Origin: Peribacillus frigoritolerans
GTDB lineage: Bacteria > Bacillota > Bacilli > Bacillales > DSM-1321
DNA length: 64,000 nucleotides
Reading direction: 5' to 3'
NCBI RefSeq assembly: GCF_030676415.1
Contig: NZ_JAUUTW010000012.1
Coordinates: 1 to 64,000, forward strand
Part shown: positions 8,863 to 19,301 of the stretch, piece after piece
How positions within the stretch are numbered: the first letter of the stretch is position 1
Layout: each line of letters starts with the position of its first letter
Position numbers and translations under genes: made by a program
The notes under the pieces: generated by a model
What the model saw: the letters and a program-made list of their open reading frames with translations, nothing else
Told to the model about the DNA's origin: nothing
Databases searched by the model: none

Positions 8863-9585
8863 TTATAAAACTTTTTCCAAGAAGTCTTTTGCACGCTGGG
8901 TTTTCGGATTGGAAAAGAATTCTTCCGGAGCACTTTCCTCAACGAGCAGTCCCCCGTCCAGGAAGAGGACTCGATCGGCCACTTCTTTGGCAAATCCCAT
9001 TTCATGCGTTACGATCAGCATGGTCATCCCCGTATGTGCCAGTGACTTCATAACCTCGAGCACCTCTTTTACCATCTCAGGATCAAGAGCTGAAGTCGGC
9101 TCATCGAAAAGCATTACTTCCGGGTTCATTGCCAATGCCCTTGCAATCGCGACCCTTTGTTTTTGTCCGCCTGACAGACGATTCGGATAAGCCGATTCTT
9201 TATCGGCCAAACCGACTTTAGTCAAGAGCTCACGAGCTTGTTTTACAGCCTCAGCCTTTGATAATTTTTTCACCTTCATAGGTGCATATGTCAGATTCTC
9301 CAGTACGGTTTTATGTGGAAATAAATGAAAATGTTGAAATACCATTCCGACATTTTCACGAACTTTCATGATATTGGTCTTTTTTTCAGTAATGATTTGA
9401 TCTTTAAACCTGATTTGACCATCAGTTGGAGTTTCAAGCATATTGATGCAGCGTAAGAAAGTTGATTTCCCCGAACCGGATGGACCGATGATCGCTAACA
9501 CTTCACCCTGCCCTATCTCGGTGCTGATTCCTTTTAAAACCTCGAGCTTACCATAATTTTTTTTGAGTCCATCAATTTTAATCAC
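8863..9585 (-). CDS. artR: Amino acid (arginine-type) ABC transporter, ATP-binding protein
   Basis: ATPase subunit of a polar amino acid importer. Walker [10 protein letters not shown] (about 34-42), Q-loop [10 protein letters not shown], signature LSGGQKQR, Walker [13 protein letters not shown] and switch His in IVTHEMGF are all intact. The length of 240 residues is standard for the HisP/GlnQ class. It overlaps the permease gene by eight bases (start of artR inside the end of artQ), so the two are translationally coupled. Position corresponds to B. subtilis yqiZ (artR), where the system imports arginine; the substrate is inferred from that synteny. Confidence 0.93.
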   Translation of the reverse strand: MIKIDGLKKNYGKLEVLKGISTEIGQGEVLAIIGPSGSGKSTFLRCINMLETPTDGQIRFKDQIITEKKTNIMKVRENVGMVFQHFHLFPHKTVLENLTYAPMKVKKLSKAEAVKQARELLTKVGLADKESAYPNRLSGGQKQRVAIARALAMNPEVMLFDEPTSALDPEMVKEVLEVMKSLAHTGMTMLIVTHEMGFAKEVADRVLFLDGGLLVEESAPEEFFSNPKTQRAKDFLEKVL

Positions 9586-10246
9586 TGCGTCTCATTCTCC
9601 TTTCAATCACTTTGCCTAAGATGGTGAGAACCATGACCATCACATAATAAATGAGACCGGCAAATAATATCGGCTCGAAGAATTTATATGTCTCACCGCC
9701 GACAATATAAGAACGGCGCATGATATCCCCTAATCCAATAATTGTGACAACGGCTGATTCCTTCGTTAAGGAAATCAATTCGTTCACAAGGGACGGCAGG
9801 ATATTCTTGATGGCCTGCGGAAGGATAATATTAAGCATCATCCCTGAATAGGGAACCCCAAGTGCAAGCGAAGCCTCTCGTTGGCCTTTATCGACAGCTA
9901 ATATGCCTCCCCTGATAATTTCAGAGATATATGCCGCTGAATTTAGCCCGAATGCTAAAAATGCTGCTTGGAACGCTTCGATTTGAATCCCTAATATTTG
10001 TGGTGAACCAAAATAAATCAGCATTAATTGCAGCACCAAAGGGGTACCGCGAAAAATGGATGTATAAAAGTCAGCAATCCAATTTAAGGGCTTGATTCTG
10101 CTGATTTTAAGTATAGATAATAATATTCCCAAAACAAATCCGATTACTGCCGCTACCGCTACAACCTTTAATGTAGTCGGTATCCCCTCCAGGATATATG
10201 GAAGGGAAGGCATAATCCTTTCAAATTCCAGATTCACTCCATTCAT
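9578..10246 (-). CDS. artQ: Amino acid (arginine-type) ABC transporter, permease
   Basis: Membrane subunit of the HisMQ type, about 222 residues, with five hydrophobic segments. The EAA loop ([25 protein letters not shown], shown here as [10 protein letters not shown]...LPQAIKN) contacts the ATPase. The start is uncertain: GAGAGG directly abuts ATG at 10246, and spacing fits the GTG at 10237 better. A hairpin lies just before the gene, and a terminator-like hairpin separates it from artP. Confidence 0.9.
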   Translation of the reverse strand: MNGVNLEFERIMPSLPYILEGIPTTLKVVAVAAVIGFVLGILLSILKISRIKPLNWIADFYTSIFRGTPLVLQLMLIYFGSPQILGIQIEAFQAAFLAFGLNSAAYISEIIRGGILAVDKGQREASLALGVPYSGMMLNIILPQAIKNILPSLVNELISLTKESAVVTIIGLGDIMRRSYIVGGETYKFFEPILFAGLIYYVMVMVLTILGKVIERRMRRSD

Positions 10247-10313
10247 CCTCTCTTATGAAGGCCGTTATCTTGTGGCCTTCCTCCTGCTTCATTTTATTAA
10301 CAATAAAGCGCGG

Positions 10314-10352
10314 AAAAACGTTCAGAAGGCATACTAAATCTCTTCTGAACGC
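10314..10352 (-). terminator. Hairpin between artP and artQ (partial terminator)
   Basis: CGTTCAGAAG / CTTCTGAACG stem followed on the minus strand by TTTTTCC, 17 bases past the artP stop. A second small hairpin (GAAGGCC / GGCCTTC, 10257-10280) stands before artQ. Such mid-operon terminators usually raise the binding protein above the membrane subunits. Confidence 0.7.
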
Positions 10353-10368
10353 TTTTCATCTCTCTGTA

Positions 10369-11178
10369 TTATTCAGTTTCACTGCCACCGAACCATTTTA
10401 ATATTAATTTTTCCATTTCACCATTTTCCATCATTTTTTTCAACTCGGCATTGAATTCTTCAGTTAACTTGCTTCCTTTTTGGAAAGCGATTGCCGAACC
10501 GGCATCTTGTTCACCGGACTCCATCAAATGGCCCACCAATTCTTTATTATCTTTCAAGTAGCCTTTTGCCACAGTATCTTCCATGATCACGGCGTCAAAA
10601 CGTCCTGTTGACATTTCTTGAACAACTTCAGGAATACGATTCCGTTTTTCAACTTTCATCCCGATATCTTGGGATTTATTCAAGTCATTTGCCAATGTCT
10701 CCTGAATGGACGCAAGCTGTACGCCTACCGTTTTCCCTTTTAAATCTTCAACAGTTTTGATTTTACTGTCCTTTGTCGTGACGATCATGTTTTTAGCTGT
10801 ATAGTAAATATCACTGAAATCGACTGATTGCTCACGTTTTTCTGTTGGGGTCATTCCAGAGATAACGAAATCGACCGATTTATTCTCCAGAGCAGGCACA
10901 AGACTATTAAAGTCAATGTCCTTCACTTGGACCTCATAACCTAATTTTTTTCCGATTGCTTTAGCGATATCAATGTCAAACCCTTTGATTTCATCACTTT
11001 TAGATGTTTCAACGAATTCAAATGGCGGATAATCCGCAGATGTTCCCATTACCAGGACCTTTTTGTCTTCTTTGTCAGCTGTGTTCTTATCTTCTTTCTC
11101 TGATGTTCCGCATGCCGCTAAAATACCTACTAATAAAACAGAAGTAAGCAACAATGCTAACTGCTTTTTAAACTTCAT
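10369..11178 (-). CDS. artP: Amino acid (arginine-type) ABC transporter, substrate-binding lipoprotein
   Basis: Lipoprotein receptor of the SBP_bac_3 family (269 residues). The lipobox is LLVGILAACG, with lipidated Cys at residue 23, followed by an acidic/lysine linker. The mature domain has the usual features: TSADYPPFEFV near the start, GFDIDIAKAIGKKLG and DFVISGMTPTEKR. The start is supported by GGAGG about 7 bases upstream. First gene of artP-artQ-artR; a candidate sigma-A promoter lies at 11271-11298. Arginine specificity is inferred from synteny with B. subtilis YqiX. Confidence 0.93.
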   Translation of the reverse strand: MKFKKQLALLLTSVLLVGILAACGTSEKEDKNTADKEDKKVLVMGTSADYPPFEFVETSKSDEIKGFDIDIAKAIGKKLGYEVQVKDIDFNSLVPALENKSVDFVISGMTPTEKREQSVDFSDIYYTAKNMIVTTKDSKIKTVEDLKGKTVGVQLASIQETLANDLNKSQDIGMKVEKRNRIPEVVQEMSTGRFDAVIMEDTVAKGYLKDNKELVGHLMESGEQDAGSAIAFQKGSKLTEEFNAELKKMMENGEMEKLILKWFGGSETE

Positions 11179-11240
11179 TATTATTCCTCCAAAATGATAT
11201 TTTCAATTCTCTTGTTATTAAATTTGGTTTAGTTAAATTT

Positions 11241-11298
11241 TGAATAACTAATATTCATACACTAATGTGTATTTTAACACACTCTAATAATTATTCAA
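11241..11298 (-). promoter_or_regulatory. Promoter and palindromes upstream of artP
   Basis: Minus-strand TTGAAT (11293-11298), 16-base spacer and TAAAAT (11271-11276) form a plausible sigma-A promoter. Two inverted repeats follow: ACACTAATGTGT (11260-11271), touching the -10 box, and TGAATA-n5-TATTCA (11241-11257). They are candidate operators. The rest of the 300-base gap up to brxB shows nothing else except the brxB terminator. Confidence 0.45.
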
Positions 11299-11439
11299 TA
11301 ATGTAAATAATAGATTTATTTTTCAGAATATTACTATAATTTCATTTCTGAGATTCGCGCTTTTTCACTAAAGGGAATATATCGACTTCCTTATCTATCT
11401 TCTTTCCCAAATGTTCCTGGCTTATGCAATTTCATGAAT

Positions 11440-11468
11440 AAAAAAACCCGCCGATTGGGCGGGTTTTT
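11440..11468 (-). terminator. brxB terminator
   Basis: AAAACCCGCC / GGCGGGTTTT stem (loop GATTG..) with A/T runs on both sides, about 12 bases past the brxB stop. Works in both directions. Confidence 0.85.
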
Positions 11469-11478
11469 AAGCTATGGC

Positions 11479-11916
11479 TTACACTTCTTCGCAATATTGA
11501 TCGAAGTAGTCTTGTAATTTTTCTACTACAGACATCGGATGGTGCCCTTCAATTTCATGGCGCTCTATCATGGTGATGATTTTTCCATCCTTCAGCAATG
11601 CAAATGATGGGGATGACGGCGGATACCCTTCGAAATAATCACGGGCTTTCTCCGTCGCCTCTTTGTCTTGTCCAGCAAAAACGGTTACAAGCTGATCTGG
11701 GCGTTTATCATTATGGATTGCATGAGCCGCTGCAGGTCTAGCTATTCCCCCAGCGCAGCCACAAACGGAGTTTACCATAACAAGTGTCGTTCCTTTTTGT
11801 GCAAATACTTCCTCTACTTCCTCGGGAGTGGTCAATTCTGTATATCCAGCAGTCTTTATCTCATCGCGAGCCTGTTTGACTACGTCGTTCATTAAAAAAT
11901 TAAAATCCATATTCAT
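11479..11916 (-). CDS. brxB: Bacilliredoxin BrxB (YqiW, UPF0403)
   Basis: Thioredoxin-fold protein that removes bacillithiol from bacillithiolated proteins in the cytosol. The family's CGC active-site motif is present in [14 protein letters not shown] near residue 54. The 145 residues match BrxA/BrxB. An upstream in-frame TTG (11934) lies inside the ribosome site; GGAAGGAG is eight bases before ATG at 11916, which decides the start. Its position beside the art transporter matches B. subtilis yqiW rather than the yphP (brxA) locus, so BrxB is preferred. It has its own terminator. Confidence 0.93.
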   Translation of the reverse strand: MNMDFNFLMNDVVKQARDEIKTAGYTELTTPEEVEEVFAQKGTTLVMVNSVCGCAGGIARPAAAHAIHNDKRPDQLVTVFAGQDKEATEKARDYFEGYPPSSPSFALLKDGKIITMIERHEIEGHHPMSVVEKLQDYFDQYCEEV

Positions 11917-12074
11917 GGCATTTGCTCCTTCCAAGTTTTCTCTTCAATCCTATCATAACAATTGCCACTTCGTGATTCAATAAATTTACCTGTTAAAACC
12001 TCATAAACCGTTTCCGAACATGTTTAAAGCGAAAGGGTAGCGGGAATCATGTGTGTAACAACAAGACTTACAAA

Positions 12075-12120
12075 AGGATGGGGCATGCTTGGGAGACAAT
12101 CCATGCATGCCCCATCCTAT
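12075..12120. terminator. Bidirectional terminator after meaB
   Basis: A perfect 14-base stem (AGGATGGGGCATGC with its complement at 12105-12118) and 16-base loop, with a T-rich stretch on the plus side and TTTTG on the minus side. It closes the mutA-mutB-meaB operon. Confidence 0.85.
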
Positions 12121-12127
12121 TTCTTTT

Positions 12128-13255
12128 TTAATTTGACTTAAATGTATCGGTAAAAGATTGAAAGGCCTGCTTAACAGCAGCAGTGACCGTTTTATTCCCT
12201 GACATCACTTGATTTTCGAGTATTGGGAGAAGACTCTTGACGGTTTCATTTTTATAAAACATCGTTTTAAGCTGGTGATCCATCAATGAATAAAGCCATT
12301 CCTTAGATTGCATTCTTCTCCGTTCTTGAAAAACACCCGAATCCTTGGTCATATCGGAAAATTCATTCAATACATCCCAAAGTTCAGGAATTCCTTTACC
12401 GGTTATGGCGGAACAAGTATATGCCTTTCCTGCCCATCCCTTTGTTGCTGGCTGAAGGAAATGCAAGATTCTGCTATATTCGGACTTTGTCCTAATCGCC
12501 AGCGGAATGTTCTCTCCGTCTGCTTTATTGACCACAATTCCGTCCACAAGTTCCAGAATCCCTTTTTTCATCCCTTGTAATTCATCTCCCGCACCTGTCA
12601 GGACAAGGAGCATGAAGAAGTCGACCATACTTCGAACTATAGCTTCACTCTGACCGACACCGACAGTTTCTATCAGTATCACATCAAATCCTGCCGCTTC
12701 ACAAAGCAGCATCGTTTCCCTCGTTTTGCGGTGAACTCCTCCCAGGGTGCCTTCGGATGGTGAGGGTCTTATGAAGGCATGGGGGTTTCTTGCCAGTTCC
12801 TCCATCCTTGTCTTATCGCCTAGTATACTTCCGCCATTGATCGAAGAGCTTGGATCGACGGCTAGAACAGCAACCTTATGGCCCCTGTCACATAAGTAGG
12901 TTCCGAACGTCTCGATAAAGGTACTTTTTCCGGCACCGGGCACTCCGGAAATCCCGATGCGAATCGAGTTCCCTGTATGAGGTAGGATGTCATGCAATAA
13001 TTCCTGTGCATGATCTAAGTGGTGGGATGCATTGCTTTCAACCAATGTAATCCCTTTAGCTAGCTTGGCCCTGTCCCCATTTATGATTCCCTCTTTAAGT
13101 TCATGGACCGGTATGTTTACATTATGTTTTTTGACGAATTTGCTTTTTGAAGGTTTGTTTTGGCTGGCTGCTAATTCCACGCCTGGCTTTAATGAGGAAG
13201 CAAAACCCTCCTGATTGTTAAGATCGACCCATTCCGGCTTCTTGTCTTCACTCAT
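12128..13255 (-). CDS. meaB: Methylmalonyl-CoA mutase-associated GTPase MeaB
   Basis: G3E-family GTPase that gates and protects the B12-dependent mutase. The P-loop [12 protein letters not shown] lies near residues 103-114. Other GTPase landmarks are LAVDPSS, the switch region ETVGVGQSE and the base-recognition NKAD. The 375 residues include an N-terminal extension (about 1-45, rich in Lys/Ser) longer than in many MeaB proteins. The start codon shares a base with the stop of mutB (13255), indicating tight coupling. Confidence 0.94.
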   Translation of the reverse strand: MSEDKKPEWVDLNNQEGFASSLKPGVELAASQNKPSKSKFVKKHNVNIPVHELKEGIINGDRAKLAKGITLVESNASHHLDHAQELLHDILPHTGNSIRIGISGVPGAGKSTFIETFGTYLCDRGHKVAVLAVDPSSSINGGSILGDKTRMEELARNPHAFIRPSPSEGTLGGVHRKTRETMLLCEAAGFDVILIETVGVGQSEAIVRSMVDFFMLLVLTGAGDELQGMKKGILELVDGIVVNKADGENIPLAIRTKSEYSRILHFLQPATKGWAGKAYTCSAITGKGIPELWDVLNEFSDMTKDSGVFQERRRMQSKEWLYSLMDHQLKTMFYKNETVKSLLPILENQVMSGNKTVTAAVKQAFQSFTDTFKSN

Positions 13256-15447
13256 TATTGGGCCACTTCCTCATATCCGAGGCGATTGTATATTTCCTGA
13301 AGCACTTTCTTTGCTGCCTGTGGTATGACCGTACCAGGTCCAAAAATGGCTGTAGCGCCATTTTCCATTAGGTAATCATAATCCTGTGCAGGGATGACGC
13401 CGCCTACGATCACTATAATGTCCTCACGGCCCAAGTTCTTCAGTTCCGCCATAAGCTGCGGCAACAATGTTTTATGACCGGCAGCAAGCGAACTCATTCC
13501 GACTACATGCACATCATTTTCCACGGCCTGGATGGCGGTTTCTTTCGGTGTTTGGAATAATGGACCGATATCGACATCATAGCCTAAATCCGCAAACCCC
13601 GTTCCTACTACTTTAGCTCCGCGATCATGACCGTCCTGTCCCATTTTAGCCATTAACAAACGCGGTCTTCTTCCTTCATTTTCAAGGAACTCTTCCGTCA
13701 TGCGGACGACTTCCTCAATTTCCGCTTCTTTTGAGTATGCCGAGCTGTATACACCGCTGATAGAACGGATCGTTGCTTTGTGACGTCCAGCCACCTCTTC
13801 GATCGCATCGGAAATTTCACCTAATGAAGCCCGTACTCTTGCAGCTTGCACAGCCAGTTCTAGAAGGTTACCTTCGCCAGTTTTGGCAGCCATGGATAGC
13901 GTTTGAAGAGCTTCATCCACCTTTGCCTGATCGCGTTTCGCTTTTAATTCGCTCAAACGCTTAAGCTGACTTTCGCGAACTGCTGTATTATCAATCTCCA
14001 GTATTTCAATAGGATCTTCTTTTTTCAAACGATATTTATTGACGCCAACGATCGTTTCATCTTGAGAATCGATTTTAGCCTGACGCTTTGCAGCCGCTTC
14101 CTCGATCCTCATTTTTGGAAGGCCGGTTTCAATTGCCTTCGCCATTCCGCCAAGACCTTCGATTTCTTCTATGTGAGCCCAAGCCCGTTCGATCAATTCA
14201 TTTGTGAGCGATTCTACATAGTATGAACCCGCCCATGGATCGATTACTTTTGTGATCCCGGTTTCCTCCTGCAGATACAGCTGTGTGTTACGTGCAATGC
14301 GTGCCGAGAAATCCGTTGGCAGGGCAATGGCCTCATCCAATGCGTTCGTATGCAGGGACTGTGTATGCCCAAGTGCAGCCGCATGAGCTTCAATAAGGGT
14401 CCTTGCGACATTGTTAAACGGATCTTGCTCGGAGAGGCTCCAGCCGGAGGTTTGGGAATGAGTCCTCAAGGCCATCGCTTTATTATTTTTCGGTTCGAAT
14501 TGTTTCATCAGTTTTGACCAAATGAAACGAGCCGCCCGCATTTTCGCCACTTCCATGAAATAGTTCATTCCTACAGCCCAGAAGAATGACAGGCGCGGTG
14601 CAAATTTATCGATATCAATACCTGCTTTCATTCCGGTACGTGCATACTCAAGCCCATCCGCCAACGTATAGGCAAGTTCGATATCAGCCGGCGCCCCCGC
14701 TTCTTGCAGATGATAACCGGAGATGGAAATGGAATTGAACTTGGGCATATATTTGGATGTATACTCAAATATATCAGCTATGATTTTCATGGACATTTCA
14801 GGTGGGTAGATATACGTATTCCGAACCATGTATTCCTTTAAGATGTCATTTTGAATCGTACCTGAAAGCTTATCCTGTGTTACGCCTTGTTCTTCAGCTG
14901 TCACGATATAAAATGCAAGGATGGGTAATACAGCACCGTTCATCGTCATTGATACGGACATCTGATCAAGCGGAATGCCGTCGAACAGGATTTTCATGTC
15001 AAGAATGGAATCAATGGCAACTCCCGCCTTCCCCACATCACCGACAACGCGTGGATGATCGGAGTCATAACCGCGGTGTGTAGCTAAATCAAAAGCAACT
15101 GAGAGCCCTTTTTGCCCCATCGCCAGGTTACGTCTGTAAAATGCATTGGATTCCTCAGCAGTCGAAAAACCTGCATACTGACGTACCGTCCAAGGACGAT
15201 TGACATACATCGAAGGATAGGGCCCTCTTGTAAAAGGAGCGATGCCTGGCACACTTTCCATATGCTCCAAGTCGCGATTATCTGCCTCAACATAAAGCGG
15301 TTTGATTTTTATTTGTTCATTGGTTTCAAACAGAAGATCCTCCATGTTTTTCCCAACTGCTTTTTCGGCTTCCTTTTTCCATGCTTCCACCGTACCTTTA
15401 ACCTCAGACTTAGCAGGATTTATAGCAGAAAAATTCGGTTTTTTCAT
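13255..15447 (-). CDS. mutB: Methylmalonyl-CoA mutase, large (catalytic) subunit
   Basis: Adenosylcobalamin enzyme converting (R)-methylmalonyl-CoA to succinyl-CoA. The 730 residues hold a TIM barrel (about 40-560, with [22 protein letters not shown]) and a C-terminal B12 domain. That domain carries the cobalamin-binding DGHDRG motif (D-x-H-x-x-G) in a [16 protein letters not shown] context, followed by the SLAAGH and GGVIP loops. The start lies one base after the mutA stop. The organisation mutA-mutB-meaB is that of the heterodimeric bacterial mutase. It feeds odd-chain and valine/isoleucine carbon into the TCA cycle together with mce and mmdA. Confidence 0.96.
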   Translation of the reverse strand: MKKPNFSAINPAKSEVKGTVEAWKKEAEKAVGKNMEDLLFETNEQIKIKPLYVEADNRDLEHMESVPGIAPFTRGPYPSMYVNRPWTVRQYAGFSTAEESNAFYRRNLAMGQKGLSVAFDLATHRGYDSDHPRVVGDVGKAGVAIDSILDMKILFDGIPLDQMSVSMTMNGAVLPILAFYIVTAEEQGVTQDKLSGTIQNDILKEYMVRNTYIYPPEMSMKIIADIFEYTSKYMPKFNSISISGYHLQEAGAPADIELAYTLADGLEYARTGMKAGIDIDKFAPRLSFFWAVGMNYFMEVAKMRAARFIWSKLMKQFEPKNNKAMALRTHSQTSGWSLSEQDPFNNVARTLIEAHAAALGHTQSLHTNALDEAIALPTDFSARIARNTQLYLQEETGITKVIDPWAGSYYVESLTNELIERAWAHIEEIEGLGGMAKAIETGLPKMRIEEAAAKRQAKIDSQDETIVGVNKYRLKKEDPIEILEIDNTAVRESQLKRLSELKAKRDQAKVDEALQTLSMAAKTGEGNLLELAVQAARVRASLGEISDAIEEVAGRHKATIRSISGVYSSAYSKEAEIEEVVRMTEEFLENEGRRPRLLMAKMGQDGHDRGAKVVGTGFADLGYDVDIGPLFQTPKETAIQAVENDVHVVGMSSLAAGHKTLLPQLMAELKNLGREDIIVIVGGVIPAQDYDYLMENGATAIFGPGTVIPQAAKKVLQEIYNRLGYEEVAQ

Positions 15448-15448
15448 T

Positions 15449-17359
15449 TCAGTTCACCCCCAGCTTCTGCAATAATTCTGATAAAATGGCTATTGCATTC
15501 GTTTTAACATGGATAAAATCTTTGACTCCAGCTTCACTTAGTGTAATCTCCAATTCTTCTTGCTGCTTGCCGGCACTATAAATAGTGATTTCAGGGAATT
15601 GCTTTTTAATTTCTTTAATGGTGACTGGCGCTAATTCCGAGTAGTCATCATCACTGCCGCAAACACAATAGATAGGGAGCTTGGTCGCAGCTACATAATC
15701 GACTGCTTCCTCGACGGTTTGACACCCCTTACTGCCGATTGTTTCAATACCACCTGCTGCAGCAAGACTTTTAACGAAATCTGCACGGGGTCTATAGGAT
15801 TTGAGGTTTTTCAAATTAATCAAACCAATAGTTGGGGCCGTTCCACTTATTTCTTTATGCTTTTCACTGCGCAGTCTTATCTGTTCGAACTGAATGGATA
15901 CCCGATCCAAGTCAAGTGGGGTAATGCCAACCGGCTTCTCAACTTTCATATATGACACATGGTTACCCTGTGTCGGGGTTTTAACCTTATCAGCGGGATT
16001 CGGATATACATTCGTTCCGATGATACTTTCTTTTCTGAAAGCCGCATTTTGAACCCTTCCTTGGTAAACTTCAGCTATTTCTTTCTGAAGGGTGCCTTGT
16101 TTAATTAGTTCTAAAATCCCTCCAGATGCATCGATTTCAAGGAATTTCGCCCAAGCCTTTTCAGCCAATTCATCCGTTAGTTGCTCAACATACCATGAAC
16201 CGCCAGCAGGATCGACCACTGTTGTGATATTTGTTTCTTCTTTTAAAATCAAGTGAGTGTTACGGGCAATTCTTTCTGAAAAATCATCGGTTTCACCAGT
16301 TGCGTGGGTGAATGGATGGACTTGAAGATATTGAATGCCTCCAATAGCTGCAGCGAAAGCTTGGTTTGTGGTCCGAAGAATATTGACGTGCTGATCATAT
16401 AGCGTTTCTGTCAACTCGGAAGTAACGGCATGTATCGCCATTTTAAAATGGTCCGATGCTGTATCGAAAGCTTCAGCAAGACCTGCCCAAAGTCTTCTGG
16501 CAGCCCTCAGTTTAGCGATGGACATGAAGTAATTTGAATCCACAGCAAAAGAGAATACTATTTTTTCGGAAACCGAAGCGATAGAAAGCCCTTGTTTTTG
16601 CCCTTCCAATAGATATTGGACGGCTGCCGATAATCCGTAAGCAATTTCTTGTACGGCATTAGCCCCTCCATTATGGTAGACTGCCGTATTAATCAAAACG
16701 GTCTTTAAATCCCTGCCTACCTTCTGATAATCTTGAATCGTCTTCAGCCAGTCTGCAAAATAGTTATCCGTATCTTCCGGCAGTTGACCGCAAATGAGCC
16801 ATTCTGCAATGGGATCTTCAGCAATAACGCCTGTCAATTGGGTATTTTGTGCATCGGCAACAGCTTTGAATTGAGGGAATAATTCTTTTAGTTTCCCCTT
16901 AAGGTCAATGAAAACCGGAATTTCTTTTAATGGGATATCCTTAAACAATTTTTCAGACCTTGCTCCCTCGGCAAGCAATCGTGCAGGGTATGCCACAACA
17001 TTTTGACCGCGCTTGAATGAAGCCTTCATCTTTTCATTTGCTTCTTCAGCCGTGATACCGCTTACAGGTTGAACGACAAGCCAAGGTTTTTCATGGTACC
17101 CCGTTGGGGACGTTCCTCGGGTGAAAGGGAAGAATCCTGGTAATTCAGCCACTTTTTCCGTTGAATCCGCCTTTTCTGTATAGAGCGGATATAAAATGAT
17201 GCCCTCATATGTAATCGTTTTTAATTTTTCTACACTTTTCCCTTTTAAACTTGCTTCCGCAGCTTCTTTCCACTCTTCAAAAGAAGGCTTAGGAAAGGTT
17301 ATGTTTTTTACATCTTTCAGTTCCATCTGTAATCGCTTTCTTATCTTCTGCCGCCTCAT
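15449..17359 (-). CDS. mutA: Methylmalonyl-CoA mutase, small subunit
   Basis: Non-catalytic partner of MutB (636 residues). It has the mutase barrel fold ([35 protein letters not shown]) and a degenerate C-terminal B12-like domain. In that domain the D-x-H-x-x-G motif is replaced (around [17 protein letters not shown]), as expected for a subunit that does not bind cobalamin. Two starts are possible: ATG at 17359 with AAAGGA upstream, or ATG at 17326 (MELKDVKN) with a weak site. The first is kept. First gene of the mutA-mutB-meaB operon; no clear promoter could be fixed in the 400 bases upstream. Confidence 0.92.
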   Translation of the reverse strand: MRRQKIRKRLQMELKDVKNITFPKPSFEEWKEAAEASLKGKSVEKLKTITYEGIILYPLYTEKADSTEKVAELPGFFPFTRGTSPTGYHEKPWLVVQPVSGITAEEANEKMKASFKRGQNVVAYPARLLAEGARSEKLFKDIPLKEIPVFIDLKGKLKELFPQFKAVADAQNTQLTGVIAEDPIAEWLICGQLPEDTDNYFADWLKTIQDYQKVGRDLKTVLINTAVYHNGGANAVQEIAYGLSAAVQYLLEGQKQGLSIASVSEKIVFSFAVDSNYFMSIAKLRAARRLWAGLAEAFDTASDHFKMAIHAVTSELTETLYDQHVNILRTTNQAFAAAIGGIQYLQVHPFTHATGETDDFSERIARNTHLILKEETNITTVVDPAGGSWYVEQLTDELAEKAWAKFLEIDASGGILELIKQGTLQKEIAEVYQGRVQNAAFRKESIIGTNVYPNPADKVKTPTQGNHVSYMKVEKPVGITPLDLDRVSIQFEQIRLRSEKHKEISGTAPTIGLINLKNLKSYRPRADFVKSLAAAGGIETIGSKGCQTVEEAVDYVAATKLPIYCVCGSDDDYSELAPVTIKEIKKQFPEITIYSAGKQQEELEITLSEAGVKDFIHVKTNAIAILSELLQKLGVN

Positions 17360-17756
17360 ACGCCCTGTCCTTTCATTGGGAGAACGAACGCTCAGTCAGT
17401 TTTGGATAAGAAAACCACCCTCCCTTCAATTTGATCTGGATTATACTAACATTCTACCATAATTTTCTTGAAATTTAAGACAATAGAAATTATCAAATCT
17501 GTTATTAGGGAAACCACTAGCCTATTTCGCTTCTTTATAAATCAAGTACAGCCCCTGATCTGTATTAGAACAGCTCTTAATAAAATAATAGCAAAAATAA
17601 AATTTTTGTCGATGTTTTTCTATGGAAAAGAGAAATGACAGGGTCTATACTTTGGTGATCGACTTCGGCATACGCATCTTTCACTAAATCAAAAAGGGAA
17701 ATCAATAACTGCCAGACTGAATGATGATCAGGAACACCTTCATCAACTTAGGTATG

Positions 17757-17962
17757 GTTTCTATCAAAATTTTTAAAACAAAGGTGATTGGAACGGGTGT
17801 GCGAGACTCTGTTTAGAATAGCGTGTCCAGGGGGAGACCTCCTACAGGTGCAAAGAGCGCAGCGGAAATCGAGTGCCTCGAGTTCCAATCAACGTTAAAT
17901 TGTACCAATCCTAAAAAACTGTAGGCAAACTCGATTTTCATCGAGCTTGCCTACAGTCTGAA
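17757..17962 (-). repeat. Structured repeat element (IS1182-related, copy 1)
   Basis: About 205 bases related to the element at 49322-49564. Shared landmarks in plus order are TTCTATC-AAATTTTTAAA, GATTGGAACGG, GAGAC, CAAGGGAGACC-like GGGGAGACC, GAGTGCCT, AATCAACG, TTGTACAA-like sequence, and a terminal hairpin (17918-17957). The hairpin end CAGACTGTAGGCA (minus) resembles the IS1182 left end. The opposite end seen in copy 2 is not recognisable here. On the minus strand the hairpin plus TTTTTT acts as the terminator of bkdB. The remainder of 17360-17756 shows no gene. Confidence 0.75.
17911..17957 (-). terminator. bkdB terminator within the repeat element
   Basis: 18-base stem ACTGTAGGCAAACTCGAT with a complementary arm (one G-U pair), a TTTC loop, and six T on the minus strand, 35 bases past the bkdB stop. 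Confidence 0.8.
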
Positions 17963-17991
17963 GGAGTGACCTTCCGGCCTTCCTTTTCATT

Positions 17992-19275
17992 TTAGTATAT
18001 GGAAGTGTTATCTTTGGAAATCTTTTCGATGATTTCTTTAACCCTCGCAAGGAATCGTCCGCATACCAGTCCGTCCAATACACGATGATCAAGTGATAAA
18101 CAGAGATTCACCATATCTCGTACTGCAATCATGTCATTTATGACCACTGGGCGTTTTACAATCGTTTCAACTTGTAAAATGGCCGCCTGTGGGTAATTGA
18201 TGATTCCCATGGACTGGACAGAACCGAATGAACCAGTGTTATTAACAGTGAACGTACCACCTTGCATATCCTCTGCTTTTAACTTACCCGCCTTCACTTT
18301 GGATGCGAGTTCCTGTATCTCCCTTGCTATACCTTTGATTGATTTTTCATCTGCATTTTTAATGACCGGTACAAATAAGGCATCTTCAGTTGCAACGGCT
18401 ATTGATATATTGATTTCTTTCTTTTGTATGATTTTTTCGCCTGCCCACATCGAATTAAGCTCTGGAAATTCCGTAAGGGCTTGAGCAACCGCTTTTACGA
18501 AAAAGGCAAAGTACGTTAAATTATAGCCTTCTTTTTGTTTAAAGTCGGATTTTAGATTATCACGCAACTTCACCATATTGCTTGCGTCAACTTCCACCAT
18601 CGTCCAAGCATGTGGAATTTCGTGCTTACTTTTCAACATATTGGACGCAATTGCCTTACGGATGCCGGTAACAGGTATTTCCTTGTCACCAGCCGCAGTC
18701 GGCACGTTTGTTACTGGACTGGTTTGACGATTAACTTGAGGGGCGATCTCTTCAGGAGCCGATTCGGATATTGCGGAAGGCTCATCCGCCTTAGGAAGAT
18801 TCCCTGATTCAACAAGTTTCAGTAAATCTTTACGGGTGATCCGTCCCTCATTCCCTGTTCCTTTAACTTTTGAAAGATCGATTCCATGCTCCTGGGAAAG
18901 TTTTAACACAGCTGGCGAATAGCGAGCTTTCCTTGATGGTTCGGCCGCTTGCTGCACATCTCTTGTAACAGGTGCATCAACATTTTCCTCACTATGTGAA
19001 ACTTGCCCAGCAGTTTCGTTATCCGTCTTTGCCGTTTCAACTTCAATCGAGCAAATGACTTCCCCGACTGCCAATGTTTGATTCTCATCCGCTTTCAATT
19101 CCTTGATGATGCCGGTGAAGGAAGAAGGAACCTCAGCATTTACTTTATCCGTCATCACTTCAGCTAGCGGGTCGTATTTCGTGACATGATCCCCAGGCTT
19201 TACAAGCCATTTACTGATGGTTCCCTCTGTGACACTTTCGCCTAGTTGAGGCATCTTCATTAATTCCATAGCCAT
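17992..19275 (-). CDS. bkdB: Branched-chain alpha-keto acid dehydrogenase E2 (dihydrolipoyl acyltransferase)
   Basis: Core acyltransferase of the branched-chain keto acid dehydrogenase complex. Domain order: one lipoyl domain (about 1-78, lipoyl Lys in VMTDKVNAE), linker, E3-binding domain (about 120-160, YSPAVLKLSQEHGID), second linker, then the catalytic domain (about 200-427). The catalytic motif SLDHRVLDGLVCGRF carries the active-site His and Asp. An upstream in-frame ATG overlaps the bkdAB stop, but AAGGAGG is placed for ATG at 19275, giving 427 residues. Last gene of the bkd operon, ending in the hairpin of a repeat element. Confidence 0.95.
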   Translation of the reverse strand: MAMELMKMPQLGESVTEGTISKWLVKPGDHVTKYDPLAEVMTDKVNAEVPSSFTGIIKELKADENQTLAVGEVICSIEVETAKTDNETAGQVSHSEENVDAPVTRDVQQAAEPSRKARYSPAVLKLSQEHGIDLSKVKGTGNEGRITRKDLLKLVESGNLPKADEPSAISESAPEEIAPQVNRQTSPVTNVPTAAGDKEIPVTGIRKAIASNMLKSKHEIPHAWTMVEVDASNMVKLRDNLKSDFKQKEGYNLTYFAFFVKAVAQALTEFPELNSMWAGEKIIQKKEINISIAVATEDALFVPVIKNADEKSIKGIAREIQELASKVKAGKLKAEDMQGGTFTVNNTGSFGSVQSMGIINYPQAAILQVETIVKRPVVINDMIAVRDMVNLCLSLDHRVLDGLVCGRFLARVKEIIEKISKDNTSIY

Positions 19276-19301
19276 TATTCGTTCCTCCTTCTTAACAGTC
19301 A

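Noticed and set aside
11241..11257. ARG box (ArgR/AhrC operator) upstream of artP
   Set aside because: TGAAT..ATTCA arms are present, but the centre is seven bases, not the four expected for an ARG box; recorded only as an unassigned palindrome.
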